A stretch of 64,000 nt of DNA from Austropuccinia psidii (GCA_023105745.1 JALGQZ010000013.1:5181501-5245500); one strand, 5' to 3'. Shown: positions 11,161-22,020, numbered from the stretch's first letter. A program made the numbers and translations. The notes: a model not told the origin generated them from the sequence alone.

Positions 11161-12089
11161 TGACAGCCTGTGACTCAAAACCAGAGCACAAGCATGACAG
11201 CCAAAATACCATAAACAATGGTATAGCCAAAATACCACCAAAACATGGAGCTGAGCCAAATTAGCTCAAAAGGTATCAAAAGAAAGAGGAAACTCACCTC
11301 TTTCTGAAAATATAAGTCCCATCACCATAGGACAAGAAATAACAAAGTTATTCCTGCTCAAAGTTATTGCTGAGCATAAACCTTAATTTTCACCTCTCAT
11401 CTAAAATCTAGAAGGAGAGGCTTAACCCCATCAAATGTGTATTCAAAATGAAGCTCTAAGCCAGGGCTATCCAATGGTACTAGCCAAACTGAGCTAGCAC
11501 CAGTATTACTTGAGTTATGGTCAAATTCAGACCAAATAAGGGTGAACAAAACATTCACCTCTCATCTAACTTTTACAGTTTTAGTGTGAGATACTTAAAG
11601 TGGGGTATTTTTGTAAAGAGCACAATCAGGGCTATCTGATGGTGTCATCCATTTCCTCATATCTCAACTAGAACCGTGGTTATTGGCCAAACAAGCTTAA
11701 TACAGCTTTTGCCCAAACCACACCAATGTATAAAAATACTTGTACATGGGATAACTTTGCCATATTTAATGATAACCATTTCAAGTTGGGTACCATTGTG
11801 TAGAGCTCATACAGGGCTATTCAATGCACCAACCTTGAGCTTGATATGTCAAAAACTGACAGAGTTATGACCATTTTAAGGTAAAAATCCCACCTGCTGT
11901 CATATACAGCCGTACCATGGGATAATACCCTATAACCATGAATCTGAGGTGTCAAATAGACAAAGAAGCATGTTTTTACTTCAATACGTCATATGTCAGT
12001 CAATACTGGGGTCCCATACAGTTTCTGTACAGCATTCTACGCGTCATACACGTCAGAATCAGGCTGTGAGGTCCCCAGATGAAAATTTT

Positions 12090-12155
12090 CACCCTGTATT
12101 GGTGAAAACCGCCCAGATGTGGTTTCAAAACCACATCTGAGCCCAATACAGGGTG
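12090..12155 (+). repeat. Compound inverted repeat in GypA LTR
   Basis: Outer arms CACCCTGTATTGG (12090-12102) and CCAATACAGGGTG (12143-12155) enclose inner arms CAGATGTGGTTT (12114-12125) and AAACCACATCTG (12128-12139) with a CA loop. All arms are perfect. The hairpin is kept in the other three GypA LTRs (around 20348-20413, 39052-39116 and 47308-47372). Confidence 0.9.
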
Positions 12156-12254
12156 TACAGGCTGTTTGCAAACCACAAGCCTGTCATGAGGAGTGAAAAA
12201 TCTTCACTTCCTCTACGTGAAAAGGTCTAACAGCCTTTTCACCTCAATTTCAGG

Positions 12255-12262
12255 ATAAAAGG
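12255..12262 (+). promoter_or_regulatory. TATA-like box of GypA-1 LTR promoter
   Basis: ATAAAAGG is followed by a pyrimidine-rich CTTTCCTCATCC tract, as expected upstream of the transcription start in an LTR. The position is inferred from sequence alone. Confidence 0.4.
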
Positions 12263-12592
12263 AGGGCTTTTCACTGCCAAAAACCTTTCCTCATCCTGCT
12301 CTTGAATAACCTACGTAGTAAACTGTCAAAAACAGTTTTACTCTTGGTTAAATAATCAGGTATAATTATGATCTTTAATTATTGTAGACTTTATTATTGT
12401 AATCCAACAGATAAAGCCTGCACCCAGGGTTCTCAATAGCGCTCACCACCACTATTTCTCAATAGTAGAACCCTTTTATCTTATTATAAACCTTTATAAA
12501 TCTCTTTTAAATCATTTTCTGCCGTGTCACATACACAGTTAAAGTTGTAATTAGCCTAGTTATACCTTTATCATAGTATCATCCTGACATTT

Positions 12593-12608
12593 TGGGGGCC
12601 TGGCCGTG
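12593..12608 (+). promoter_or_regulatory. GypA-1 primer-binding-site candidate
   Basis: TGGGGGCCTGGCCGTG begins three bases after the LTR end. It is identical in GypB-1, with one change in GypA-2 (46845-46860). A complementary tRNA would have to end GGCCCCCA. Confidence 0.6.
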
Positions 12609-12633
12609 TTTTTGACTTTTTTGGACCTTACAA

Positions 12634-13181
12634 GTAAGTCTTTTTCTTTTTTATGACTTATTAACACATTGTTTTATGCTTTTTAGGCGTAATTGCTATT
12701 TAAATATATATATTTTATATATTTTTACCTTTTGTTTATATATACTCATATTATAAGAGAATTTTTTACGTGGTTAACACCCACAGTAATTTATTTTTTT
12801 TGGCGTGTTTTGCATATAAAAACACATAAGCCACTAATAAAGTCCTGTATTCTTGACTGAATAAGGACACCTCTGACTAAAAAACCATCAGTTGAGGCAT
12901 GGTCAAGTGTATTGTTAATTCAATAACACTTGTATACAAACCACTTTTACAGAATACACTTGCAAACCACAAGTGTATCTGAGGGATACTGACACACAAA
13001 CAGTGTGACAGGACACCATAAGCTGTATTTTTGACGTGAAATTGTTAATTCAATTACACTGTCATTATACAAGGGCATACTGTAATAATATACACGCCCA
13101 GAGGCCATTCTTAGACGTGCAAAACCAGCCTTTTAAGAAGTCTTAACTGACATAAGCCCTCTTTTTCCTGTTTTAATTCAG
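12634..13181 (+). other. Predicted GypA-1 leader intron 1
   Basis: The donor is ACAA|GTAAGT (12633/12634). The acceptor is TTTTAATTCAG|TGG (13181/13182) after a pyrimidine tract. Both borders are kept in GypA-2 (46817 down to 46272). Joining the exons places A next to TG and creates an ATG in frame with the accessory ORF, which otherwise has no ATG. Confidence 0.65.
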
Positions 13182-13481
13182 TGGAAGAAAACTACATCCC
13201 ACTTGAAACCCAGTCACAGGCCAACACACCAGTGACAACCTCAGAACCAGAGGGCAGCAAGGGTAAAGTAAAAAGGCTTAGTGAAGGCCTCATTACAGCC
13301 AAGAAGTGGACACCAATAGCCACTCAGAGGAGTAGAAAACCACGAAACTCTGCTTCAATACAAGGTAAACCAACCTTAACCACTTGTACAGGGAAGATTA
13401 CAATTATTAACCCAGTTGTAACTTCCAAAGGCAAACTGCCCAAAGCAGCAGATAACAAATTTGTACAAGGCACAGTCAAAG
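13182..13481 (+). CDS. GypA-1 accessory protein, exon 2
   Basis: The 300-nt exon encodes about 100 residues (EENYIPLETQSQANTPVTTS...), rich in Lys, Thr and Ser. Without splicing it continues to a TGA at 13526-13528. With removal of the 68-nt intron 13482-13549 it joins in phase 1 to exon 3. GypA-2 keeps both the frame and the splice sites (45972-46271). I recognise no domain, and function is unknown. It precedes and partly overlaps Gag, so it may modulate Gag-Pol expression or packaging. Confidence 0.65.
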
Positions 13482-13549
13482 GTAAATACCCTAAGAACAT
13501 AAAGTTTTTGACTGCTTGCAAACACTGATATGTCCCCTGCATACCTCAG
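13482..13549 (+). other. Predicted GypA-1 intron 2 containing the Gag start codon
   Basis: The donor is AAAG|GTAAAT, the branch-like CTGAT is at 13525-13529 and the acceptor is TACCTCAG|AG. The length is 68 nt, identical in GypA-2 (45904-45971). The unspliced accessory frame stops at TGA (13526-13528) and Gag starts at ATG (13530-13532), both inside the intron. Confidence 0.65.
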
Positions 13550-14993
13550 AGACCTTGGCTTCCAAAGGAACCAGCCAGAGGATAGAGGAGGAATATCTAG
13601 AACCAGAAGACCTGAAAGAAGACACATTGGACACAGTGGTGGATGGCAAAACAATGAGGGAGATAATATCAACCTTGCCATTCACACTCCAATTCAACAG
13701 AAACCTCAAACCAGAGGACTGGAAGGATATGGATCAAGTTCTTCAAATCCACCAACTCCTCAAAGATTTGTTTCAATGGAGCATGGAAAACAAGAGGTTC
13801 AACCTAGCAACTCACTGGGCAGAACTGGGATCAAGTTGCCAGAAGATTTGTCTCAAAGAGATAGACTTCAAGGACCTTATGGTAATCACCAAGGGTTGGA
13901 ACCCTACCAGGAAGCACAGACTCCTGGAGGCAAGGGCACAGAGGATAAGGGAGAATCAAGCCACTATCCTAGCTATAGAAGAACAGTTAACCCAGACAGG
14001 GCCTACTCAGATTCCTTCAGGTTCACAAGGAGCAAGCCAAATCAGCTCTCCAGTGGCTTCACACCATTCAGAAACCAGCAGATCAGTGGCCAAGAGTCAC
14101 CATTCTTGACAATTCCAGGAAGTTTCCAGGAGAAGACAAGGCAACAAGGGCAAGAACAAAGCCTCCTTCAACCAGAGGAGGAAAGAGTCAGACCCCATGA
14201 TCCAGAAGCTGTTAGATTTGGTAAAAGAAGTACACAAGAACCAGAAGTAGTTGTAAACCACTCTAGAATCAGTAGTCCTAGTAATAGAAACATTACCCCC
14301 ACTCAGACTGAAAATAACATTATCACATCTGAGAGCAACATCAACAGTGACACACTGTGGTTGCAAATGTCCCAATATGCTGAGCAATCTGCAAAGCAGG
14401 CTGCAGAATTTGTAGCTGCCCAAGAGAGGATGAGAAAAACTCAAGCCTCATTGGAGCAGATAGTTAAAAACCTTCAGGAAGGATATGCTCAACTGAGCAA
14501 AGCCTCTGAAGAAACCAACAAGAGACTGAATCAAGTCTCTGAAGAACAACACCATAGCAGCAGGGACAGGGAGTGTCTGAACCAAGACATCAACAAATTT
14601 TTTGATGCCTACCATAGCTTGAAGCCCCAACCACAAGGCCAAGCTATGGGGAATCCATATCAACCAGATGACATCAAACCAGATGCCATGTTGTTGAATA
14701 AGGCAAGAGCTCCATCACAATACCAGGATGGAGATGGCATGTCTTATTCAGAAAAGGAAGCATTGAAACAGCTTCCTGAGGCCTCAAGCTGGCCCAAATT
14801 CTCTGGATCAGGAGAATATGATCATATGGAGCTCATAGATTATATTGATGGACTCTTCATTGATGTACCAAGCATACCAGATTACTGGATTACTGCTAGA
14901 CTGAATACTGCATTTAAAGGTCATGCAAGTATATGGTACACTGAAATGAAAGAAATCCATGGCAGAAGAAATTGGCCATGGTGGAAGAGTTAA
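13530..14993 (+). pseudogene. GypA-1 Gag, N-terminal part of Gag-Pol
   Basis: The 487-residue frame starts at ATG 13530, one base after the TGA of the unspliced accessory frame. The first 190 or so residues are Arg/Gln/Ser/Pro-rich and lie in the dual-coding zone. Then comes a helical region (LWLQMSQYAEQSAKQAAEF) and the Gag core (SSWPKFSGSGEYDHMELIDY, GRRNWPWWKS). It ends at a TAA (14991-14993) where GypA-2 has CAA, so one transition broke an otherwise continuous frame that resumes at 14994. Confidence 0.9.
13550..14109 (+). CDS. GypA-1 accessory protein, exon 3, overlapping Gag
   Basis: This frame runs in parallel with Gag but in another reading phase, from the intron 2 acceptor to a TGA at 14107-14109. 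It encodes a charged, probably helical protein (MDQVLQIHQLLKDLFQWSM, CLKEIDFKDLM, RLLEARAQRIRENQATILA). With exon 2 and the spliced ATG the product is 286 residues. GypA-2 lacks this stop and encodes 333 residues (45203-45903), so the GypA-1 form is probably a truncation (TCA to TGA). That both overlapping frames stay open in two diverged copies suggests both are used. No known family was recognised. Confidence 0.65.
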
Positions 14994-17333
14994 ATAATCC
15001 AAAAGTACAGTAATGGAACTTGGATATGGCAAAAGACCATGTCATTTGAAAATGACAAATACTCTGTGGACAAACATCCATATGAGTGGTGTCTTAGACA
15101 GTCTAAAAGACTTGAAGCCATTGATCCTCAAATGAACATTCAAATGAGGAATCATAAACTTCTGACACAACTGCCAGGAGAACTAGAGCATGCAGTAAAG
15201 TGCAGATGCAACCAAAATTGCACTCTAGATGATATAGCCAATACCTTACAAGACATAAGGACAAGGACTAATATAGGGAAATTCACCCCATATAGAAGCA
15301 ATAGTTTCAAAGAGAAACAACCTTTCAGGGTAGAGTTTAAAGACAAACCCAGAGAAAGAGTGGCAGAAGTGGCAAAGAAGAAGAATTCTTGTCACAATTG
15401 TGGTTCAACAGACCACTATGCCAACAAATGTCCAAAAGCAAAGAAGAAAGTCTATGCTATAGAAAAAGTCCCTGAAGAAGAACCTCCAACAGAGGATTCT
15501 GAATCAGACTCTATGGGTGATGGCATGACAGAACCATCTGATGAGGATCAAGACCCAAGAGAGGAATTTCTAGTGGAATACCAAGAGGAAACCCCACTAG
15601 AAATCCAGGATATACAGTTGGAAGCAGGCATGCCACAAGACACTGCCAACAAGAACTTGTGTAAACACACACAAGAGGCACAAACATTCCTGGTTACACC
15701 AACCAAAGGAATGGCATATATACATGGAACAGCCACAAAAATGACTGTATGTATTGACAATGCTCAGCACCCACTGATCATTGACAGTGGAGCACACTGC
15801 TCCATAGTGGCCAGAAATTATCTGGATAACCACTTCCCAAACTGGGAAAAAGAACTCTTGCCCACCAGGGCAAAGAACTTTAAGAGTGCATCTGGAAAGA
15901 TGACCTCTATTGGGACAATTATCAAAGAGATAATTATACCCCACAGAAAAGGTAATATCAGACTCAACCCAGAGTTTTTAGTGCTTGAAGATGCCCACAT
16001 CCAAGGGTTTTTACTGGGAACAGATTACCAGAGGATGTACGGAATAGATATTTACAATAGTAAAAATAGGCATATTACCATTGGTACTAACAAGGAAAAG
16101 AAATTTTCTCTTGATATATACCAGATATCTTCTCAGGACCCACTGGAAGAACTTCTGAAAGAATTCAGAGAGGGACAGTTTAGCACCACCCTCACCAGTA
16201 AACAAAAGCTAAGTTTACTGAAGATGCTGAGGAAGAATAGACCAGCATTTGCCATTGGTAAAGAACCATTAGGCAAGATCAAAGGCCATGATATAAAACT
16301 ATATCTGGATGTGGAAAGGCCTTATCCACCCATGCTGAGGAGACCTCCTTATCCAGCAAGCCTGGAAACCAGGAAAGTGATTGAGAAACATATCAATGAA
16401 GTCCTGGACATGGATGTCATCAGGAAGATTGGACACAATGAAATAGTGGAAATCACCACCCCTGTCCTAATCACCTGGCATTATGGCAAGTCTAGATTGT
16501 GTGGAGACTTCGGAGCCCTGAACAACTACACAAAAGCAGACAGGTACCCTATACCAAGGATACCTCATGCCTTGGATAAATTGGCCAAAGCCAAATACAT
16601 AACCAAGATGGATTGTATGAAGGGCTTCCACCAAAATGGAGTTAAACCAAACTCCATGAAATTACTCAGAATCATATGCCATATGGGCATATATGAGTAC
16701 ACCAGGATGCCATTTGGCATCAAGAATGCACCAGCCCACTTCCAAAGGATGATGTACACCATATTTCAAGAAGAAATAATGGAAGGCTGGATGGTAGTAT
16801 GTATTGATGATATCATTATATACTCAGAGACATGGGAAGATCATGTACAATACATAGACAGAGTGCAAAGTAAATGTACACCCATAAATCTAAAAATTTC
16901 ACTTAAAAAGTGTAACTTTGGCCAACAAGAGCTACTAGCTCTAGGACACAAAGTCTCAGGCCTTAGTCTGGCAATTGACCAGAACAAAGTAGCAGCAGTA
17001 CTGCAAAAGCCAGTACCAAAGAGCATTAAAGAAATGCAATCTTTCCTTGGGTTTGCTAGCTACTATAGAAACCACATCACAAACCTTTCCCACATAACTA
17101 GTAGCTTATACAAGTTATGCTCAAAGGATGTAGTTTTTGAAATAACCAAGGAAAGGAGGGATGCATATGAGAGGATCAAACATGAACTCACAAATGCACC
17201 TGTGCTCATCTTGCCTGACTTTGAACTACCATTCAAGCTATACATAGATGCAGCATGTAGTCAAGGCCTAGGAGCAGCCCTTCACCAAAGACAAATTGTG
17301 GATGGTGAACCAAGAGAAGGTGTAATATGTTAA
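14994..17333 (+). pseudogene. GypA-1 Gag end, protease, reverse transcriptase, RNase H start
   Basis: The frame stays the same as Gag (first ATG 15039). In order it has the end of the Gag core, the CCHC zinc knuckle CHNCGSTDHYANKC (15390-15431), an acidic linker, the aspartic protease IIDSGAHCSIV (DSG at 15783-15791), RT ([36 protein letters not shown]), the active site VVCIDDIII (16800-16811) where family members have Tyr in place of Cys, and the RNase H start [17 protein letters not shown]. It stops at TAA 17331-17333 where GypA-2 reads Tyr. RT, protease and RNase H act in the cytoplasmic particle. Confidence 0.92.
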
Positions 17334-18860
17334 ATCTCCAGGAAGCTGAAAGATTCAGAAGCCAGGTATGGGGCCACCCAGACAGAATGTCTATGTCTAG
17401 TCTGGGCTCTAGAAAAACTCCATTATTATTTGGAGGGTGCAGTCTTTGAAGTCTACACAGACTGCACAGCGTTGAAATCTTTACTAAACATGAAGACTAC
17501 TAATAGACATATGCTGAGATGGCAAATAGCTATCCAGGAGTATAGAGGGAACATGACCATCATATACAAGGAAGGTAAAAGCCATACCAATGCAGATGGC
17601 CTTAGCAGATGGCCACTGGACAATGTCAAAATCAATCCAGCTTATGACCCTGAAGTTGCAGCAAAAATTCCTATCCATTTTATGGAAATAGATAGGAAGA
17701 AAAACTTCAGATTCTCTGAATGGGCACCAGGGACTGGTACCCTTGACAGTGGAAACACTGATTCAGAAGGGACAGAAACTCCCATACTGGGAATAAGTTC
17801 CTCAGAACTGCACAATGAATTTTTCAATGCAGTACTGAAATCTTATGCTAAACACAAACAGTGTAGCATACTACTCCAACTCCTTCAACAAAAATACAGG
17901 AGCCCAGATCTGGAAACCCAGCTGGAGGAACCCTGGTTGAGGGCCTATAAGGACAATACATTCTTCCTTATAGATGGCCTGATTTATCACAGAGAAAAGC
18001 ACACCAGTGCACTCACAGTGATAGACAGAGACCACATCTCTTTAATCCTGCAGGAATGCCATGACTGCCCCTATATGGGACACATGAGTGAGGACAGGAC
18101 TAAAGAGAGGGTAGCAAGCACAGCTTGGTGGCCCAAGTGGGAGCAAGAGTTGAGTGAATACATCAACACTTGTGAAAGATGCCAAAAGGCAAATAGAAAA
18201 CATGGGAAGAAATATGAGTTACTTCAACATATAGAAGAACCCAAGCACCCATGGGAAACCATCAACATGGACTGGGTTACAGGACTTGTCCCAGGAGGCA
18301 AAGAAAACTACAATGCCTGTTTAATCATAGTTGATAGGTTCAGCAAGAGCATGAAGTGTCTACCATGCCATAAAGAAGACACAGCCATGGACACTGCTCT
18401 GTTATTTTGGAATAACATCATATCCACCTGTGGAGTCCCAAAGATCATAATTAGTGATAGGGACCCAAAATTCACATCTGAATTTTGGACCAACTTATAT
18501 GACATGCTTGGCACCAAGCTTGCCTTTTCCACAGCTTACCATCCCCAAACAGATGGCCTAGCTGAGAGGATGATCCAAACAATGGAGGACATCCTCAGAA
18601 GGTTCTGTGCCTATGGCATGGAATACAAGGACCATGAGGGATACACCCATGATTGGGTTACCCTCTTACCAGCAGTCCAGCTGGCTTATAACACAAGCCA
18701 GAACTCTACCACAGGAAAAACACCTGCACTGGTAGAGAAAGGGTGGAATTCCCTGTTACCTGTGGATCACTTGAAAAAAAATCTTCTGACCATCCACCCA
18801 CAGCCAAAGACTTCCATGATATGTGGAAGAAAGCCTGTGATACTGCAGCCAAATGCATAG
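17334..18860 (+). pseudogene. GypA-1 RNase H and integrase
   Basis: It continues the same frame after the stop (first ATG 17430). RNase H ([30 protein letters not shown]) is followed by the integrase zinc-binding region ([10 protein letters not shown] and [10 protein letters not shown]) and the catalytic core with its D, D and E in [20 protein letters not shown] and GLAERMIQT. Near 18785-18800 a small indel shifts the frame. The true C-terminus continues in 18743-19396. Integrase inserts the DNA copy with 5-bp TSDs, as seen at both GypA copies. Confidence 0.92.
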
Positions 18861-19396
18861 CTGAGGCCAAGGAGTATAACAAGCAGAGGTGGGACAAATC
18901 ACATATGGAACCTGACTTCAAGGAAGGGGACCAGGTGTTAGTGTCTACACTGAACTTTAATAATCTCAAGGGACCCAAGAAAATGAGAGACTCATTTGTA
19001 GGGCCCTTCACTATCATTAAGTTGATAGGGAAGAATGCAGTAGAAGTCAAGCTCACTGAGGAGGTTTCTAGGAAACACCCAGTCTTTCCAGTGAGCCTGG
19101 TCAAGCCATACTTCCAGACAGAGGAGGATAAATTCCCCTCCAGGAAGAAAAATATCACTCCACCAGAAGTAGTGGAAGTAGAAGACTCTCCTGGACCTGT
19201 GAGTAAAATCATCAGGGCCAGAAAAATCAGACTTAATGGAAAGGATCAAAGACAATACCTAGTCAGATTCAAAAACCAGACAGCTGATAAAGACAAATGG
19301 TTGGCAGAGGATGCCATACCAGATGGGAACCTTCATTTAAGGAGATTCAGAGCCTCTAGCAGGACTGAACAGTCTCATCAGTCTCATCAATTATGA
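18743..19396 (+). pseudogene. GypA-1 integrase C-terminus and chromodomain
   Basis: The shifted frame carries the integrase tail ([51 protein letters not shown]) and then a chromodomain-like module ([30 protein letters not shown]), placing the family among chromoviruses. Chromodomains bind modified histones and can steer integration to heterochromatin. The real overlap with 17334-18860 starts at the frameshift near 18790. The stop at 19394-19396 is close to the polypurine tract. Confidence 0.88.
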
Positions 19397-19404
19397 GCCT
19401 TTTT

Positions 19405-19416
19405 AGAGGGAGGGTA
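19405..19416 (+). promoter_or_regulatory. GypA-1 polypurine tract
   Basis: AGAGGGAGGGTA abuts the 3' LTR start at 19417. GypA-2 has the same tract before its 3' LTR. Confidence 0.8.
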
Positions 19417-20845
19417 TGTCAGCCTGTGACTCAAAACCAGAGCACAAGCATGACAGCCAAAATACCATAAACCAATGGTATAGCCAAAATACCACCAAAA
19501 CATGGAACTGAGCCAAATTAGCTCAAGAGGTATCAAAAGAAAGAGGAAACTCACCTCTTTCTGAAAATATAAGTCCCATCACCATAGGACAAGAAATAAC
19601 AAAGTTATTCCTGCTCAAAGTTATTGCTGAGCATAAACCTTAATTTTCACCTCTCATCTAAAATCTAGAAGGAGAGGCTTAACCCCATCACATGTGTATT
19701 CAAAATGAAGCTCTAAGTCAGGGCTATCCAATGGTACTAGCCAAACTGAGCTAGCACCAGTATTACTTGAGTTATGGTCAAATTCAGACCAAATAAGGGT
19801 GAACAAAATATTCACCTCCTTCTAACTTTTACAGTTTTAGTGTGAGATACTTAAAGTGGGGTATTTTTGTAAAGAGCACAATCAGGGCTATCTGATGGTG
19901 TCATCCATTTCCTCATATCTCAACTAGAACAGTGGTTATTGGCCAAACAAGCTTAATACAGCTTTTGCCCAAACCACGCCAATGTATAAAAATACTTGTA
20001 CATGGGATAACTTTGCCATATTTAATGATAACCATTTCAAGTTGGGTACCATTGTGTAGAGCTCATACAGGGCTATTCAATGAACCAACCTTGAGCTTGA
20101 TATCTCAAAAACTGACAGAGTTATGACCATTTTAAGGTAAAAATCCCACCTGCTGTCATATACAGCTGTACCATGGGATAATACCCTATAACCATGAATA
20201 TGAGGTGTCAAATAGACAAAGAAGCATGTTTTTACTTCAATACCTCATAGTTCAGTCAATACTGGGGTCCCATACAGTTTCTGTACAGCATTCTACGTGT
20301 CATACACGTCAGAATCAGGCTGTGAGGTCCACAGATGAAAATCTTCACCCTGTATTGGTGAAAACCGCCCAGATGTGGTTTCAAAACCACATCTGAGCCC
20401 AATACAGGGTGTACAGGCGGTTTGCAAACCACAAGCCTGTCATGAGGAGTGAAAAATCTTCACTTCCTCTATGTGAAAAGGTCTAACAGCCTTTTCACCT
20501 CAATTTCAGGATAAAAGGAGGGCTTTTCACTGCCAAAAACCTTTCCTCATCCTGCTCTTGAATAACCTACATAGTAAACTGTCAAAAACAGTTTTACTCT
20601 TGGTTAAATAATCAGGTATAATTATAATCTTTAATTTTTGTAGACTTTATTATTGTAATCCAACAGATAAAGCCTGCACCCAGGGTTCTCAATAGCGCTC
20701 ACCACCACTATTTCTCAATAGTAGAACCCTTTTATCTTATTATAAACCTTTATAAATCTCTTTTAAATCATTTTCTGCCGTGTCACATACACAGTTAAAG
20801 TTGTAATTAGCCTAGTTATACCTTTATCATAGTATCATCCTGACA
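19417..20845 (+). repeat. GypA-1 3' LTR
   Basis: This 1429-bp copy is a near-identical partner of 11161-12589. It starts TGTCAGCC, ends TCCTGACA and is followed by the GCTTT TSD (20846-20850). Confidence 0.95.
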
Positions 20846-20850
20846 GCTTT

Positions 20851-22020
20851 AATCCTCATTTAAACTAATTATTTTAAGTTTTTAATATAAATAAACTTAT
20901 TTATATTAAAGTTCATCACATGAAGAACCTAAAAATGGAGTTTCAAGCAGAAGTCTCTTAAACTCAATTTTGAATTAATTTTTGAACAAATCATAATTTT
21001 CTTTGAGCTTAATTAAAAGAGTAAATTTCCAGGCTAATTATGTTGGAAATTTATTTATAAAAGATACTCAAAACTTAATTTATATGTAGATAATATTAAA
21101 TTGTAAGCTGTAAGAAATTTTCAAGCAAATCCATTAAAAATTGGATTTGTAATGAATTTTTGAAGTTATTGCTATTTTCCACGTAAAATAGCAATACACA
21201 CCAAACCTTAAGTTTTGATAAGGTTTTAATGCTTGAAACCTTAAAGTTTTAAGCTTAATTAGGCTTTGAAAGTTCTTAAAACCTTGATTTCAAGCCTGCA
21301 TATTGGGATTTACCCTTTGGCAGCTTGAAATTCCTGTCCAAATTGGGATAAAACCAGTTTAAACCTTGAGGTTGGATCAAAGTCTAATCTTAAAATTTAA
21401 ATAAGGTTGAAAATCCTCCAATACAGGTGGACAACCTCAATTGAATCCTTGCATATCCAAAAAGTTGGGTACCCCAGCTCTATTTGGTCTTTTTCCTTTG
21501 TCCCACCTTTCTGCGTGGATTTTGCCCTTTTACTTATTTAAAGCCATACTATGGCCTTAAACCCTTTTAAATTGAGCTCACGCAGGATTTACATTCTGTA
21601 TGGCAAATTCTTAGCCAATTCAGTAAATATACACCACACCTCAATTTTAACTGAAATTTTGGTAAGTTTGCGTAAACCTTATGCAACTTTAAATTTAAGC
21701 TTAATTAAGCTTAAATTTAAAAAATTTAAAAAAATGTTAAAAAAGTTACATTAGTACTGTGAGATTCTTAAATCTTCCAATAACATAAAAAATAAGTGTT
21801 TCTGGGTGTAACATCCTATGGGTGTACCCTAGGTTATTTTTGGTGTAGAATCCAAAAATGGCATATAATTTATAACTTTGTTTATCCAAAAAAAGTTATA
21901 CTTATTTTTTATTATTTTTTATTTTAAATTAAACTAAGAAGTCTGTTTAAGACAAAATTAACTGTTTATAAAATCATTTGTGGCCTTATGGGTATGTCAT
22001 AAATATCTCACAAGCGCACA
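20851..22020 (-). repeat. GypB-1 5' LTR, outer part
   Basis: The LTR resumes after the GypA-1 insertion and matches 3871-5040. It ends GCGCACA at 22020 next to the AATGT TSD. The frame at 21551-21754 is LTR sequence, not a gene. Confidence 0.92.

Larger units (their letters stand above)
11161..12589 (+). repeat. GypA-1 5' LTR
   Basis: It starts TGACAGCC and ends CCTGACA, and it pairs with 19417-20845 with equal length. The first 130 bp show about four differences between the two. It contains three loosely repeated modules starting at GGGCTAT (11464, 11629, 11814), a compound hairpin at 12090-12155 and a TATA-like box at 12255-12262. Confidence 0.95.
11161..20845 (+). mobile_element. GypA-1, full-length chromodomain Ty3/Gypsy element
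   Basis: The 9685-bp element has two 1429-bp LTRs, a 5-bp GCTTT TSD, a primer-binding-site candidate, a polypurine tract, a spliced accessory frame and Gag-Pol with integrase and C-terminal chromodomain. It sits inside the 5' LTR of GypB-1, so it is the younger of the two. Gag-Pol has two stops and one frameshift, so it is probably no longer autonomous. GypA-2 at 38623-48301 is the same family. Confidence 0.95.
2869..22020 (-). mobile_element. GypB-1, Ty3/Gypsy LTR retrotransposon lacking integrase
   Basis: The element is bounded by TGTAAG and GCACA ends and a perfect AATGT TSD. Its LTRs are about 2.17 kb. The left LTR (3' LTR in element sense) is 2869-5040, and the right LTR runs 10167-22020 but is split by GypA-1. 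The internal region (5041-10166) has the order, in element sense, primer-binding site, leader, Gag, protease, reverse transcriptase and RNase H, then goes straight into the 3' LTR without integrase. It is a dead or non-autonomous copy, older than GypA-1. A second, more decayed copy is at 56169. Confidence 0.93.

Noticed and set aside
13324..14663. Several 70-115 residue minus frames opposite GypA-1 Gag, repeated opposite GypA-2
   Set aside because: They are shadows of Gag and accessory codons. They recur only because the two copies are related.
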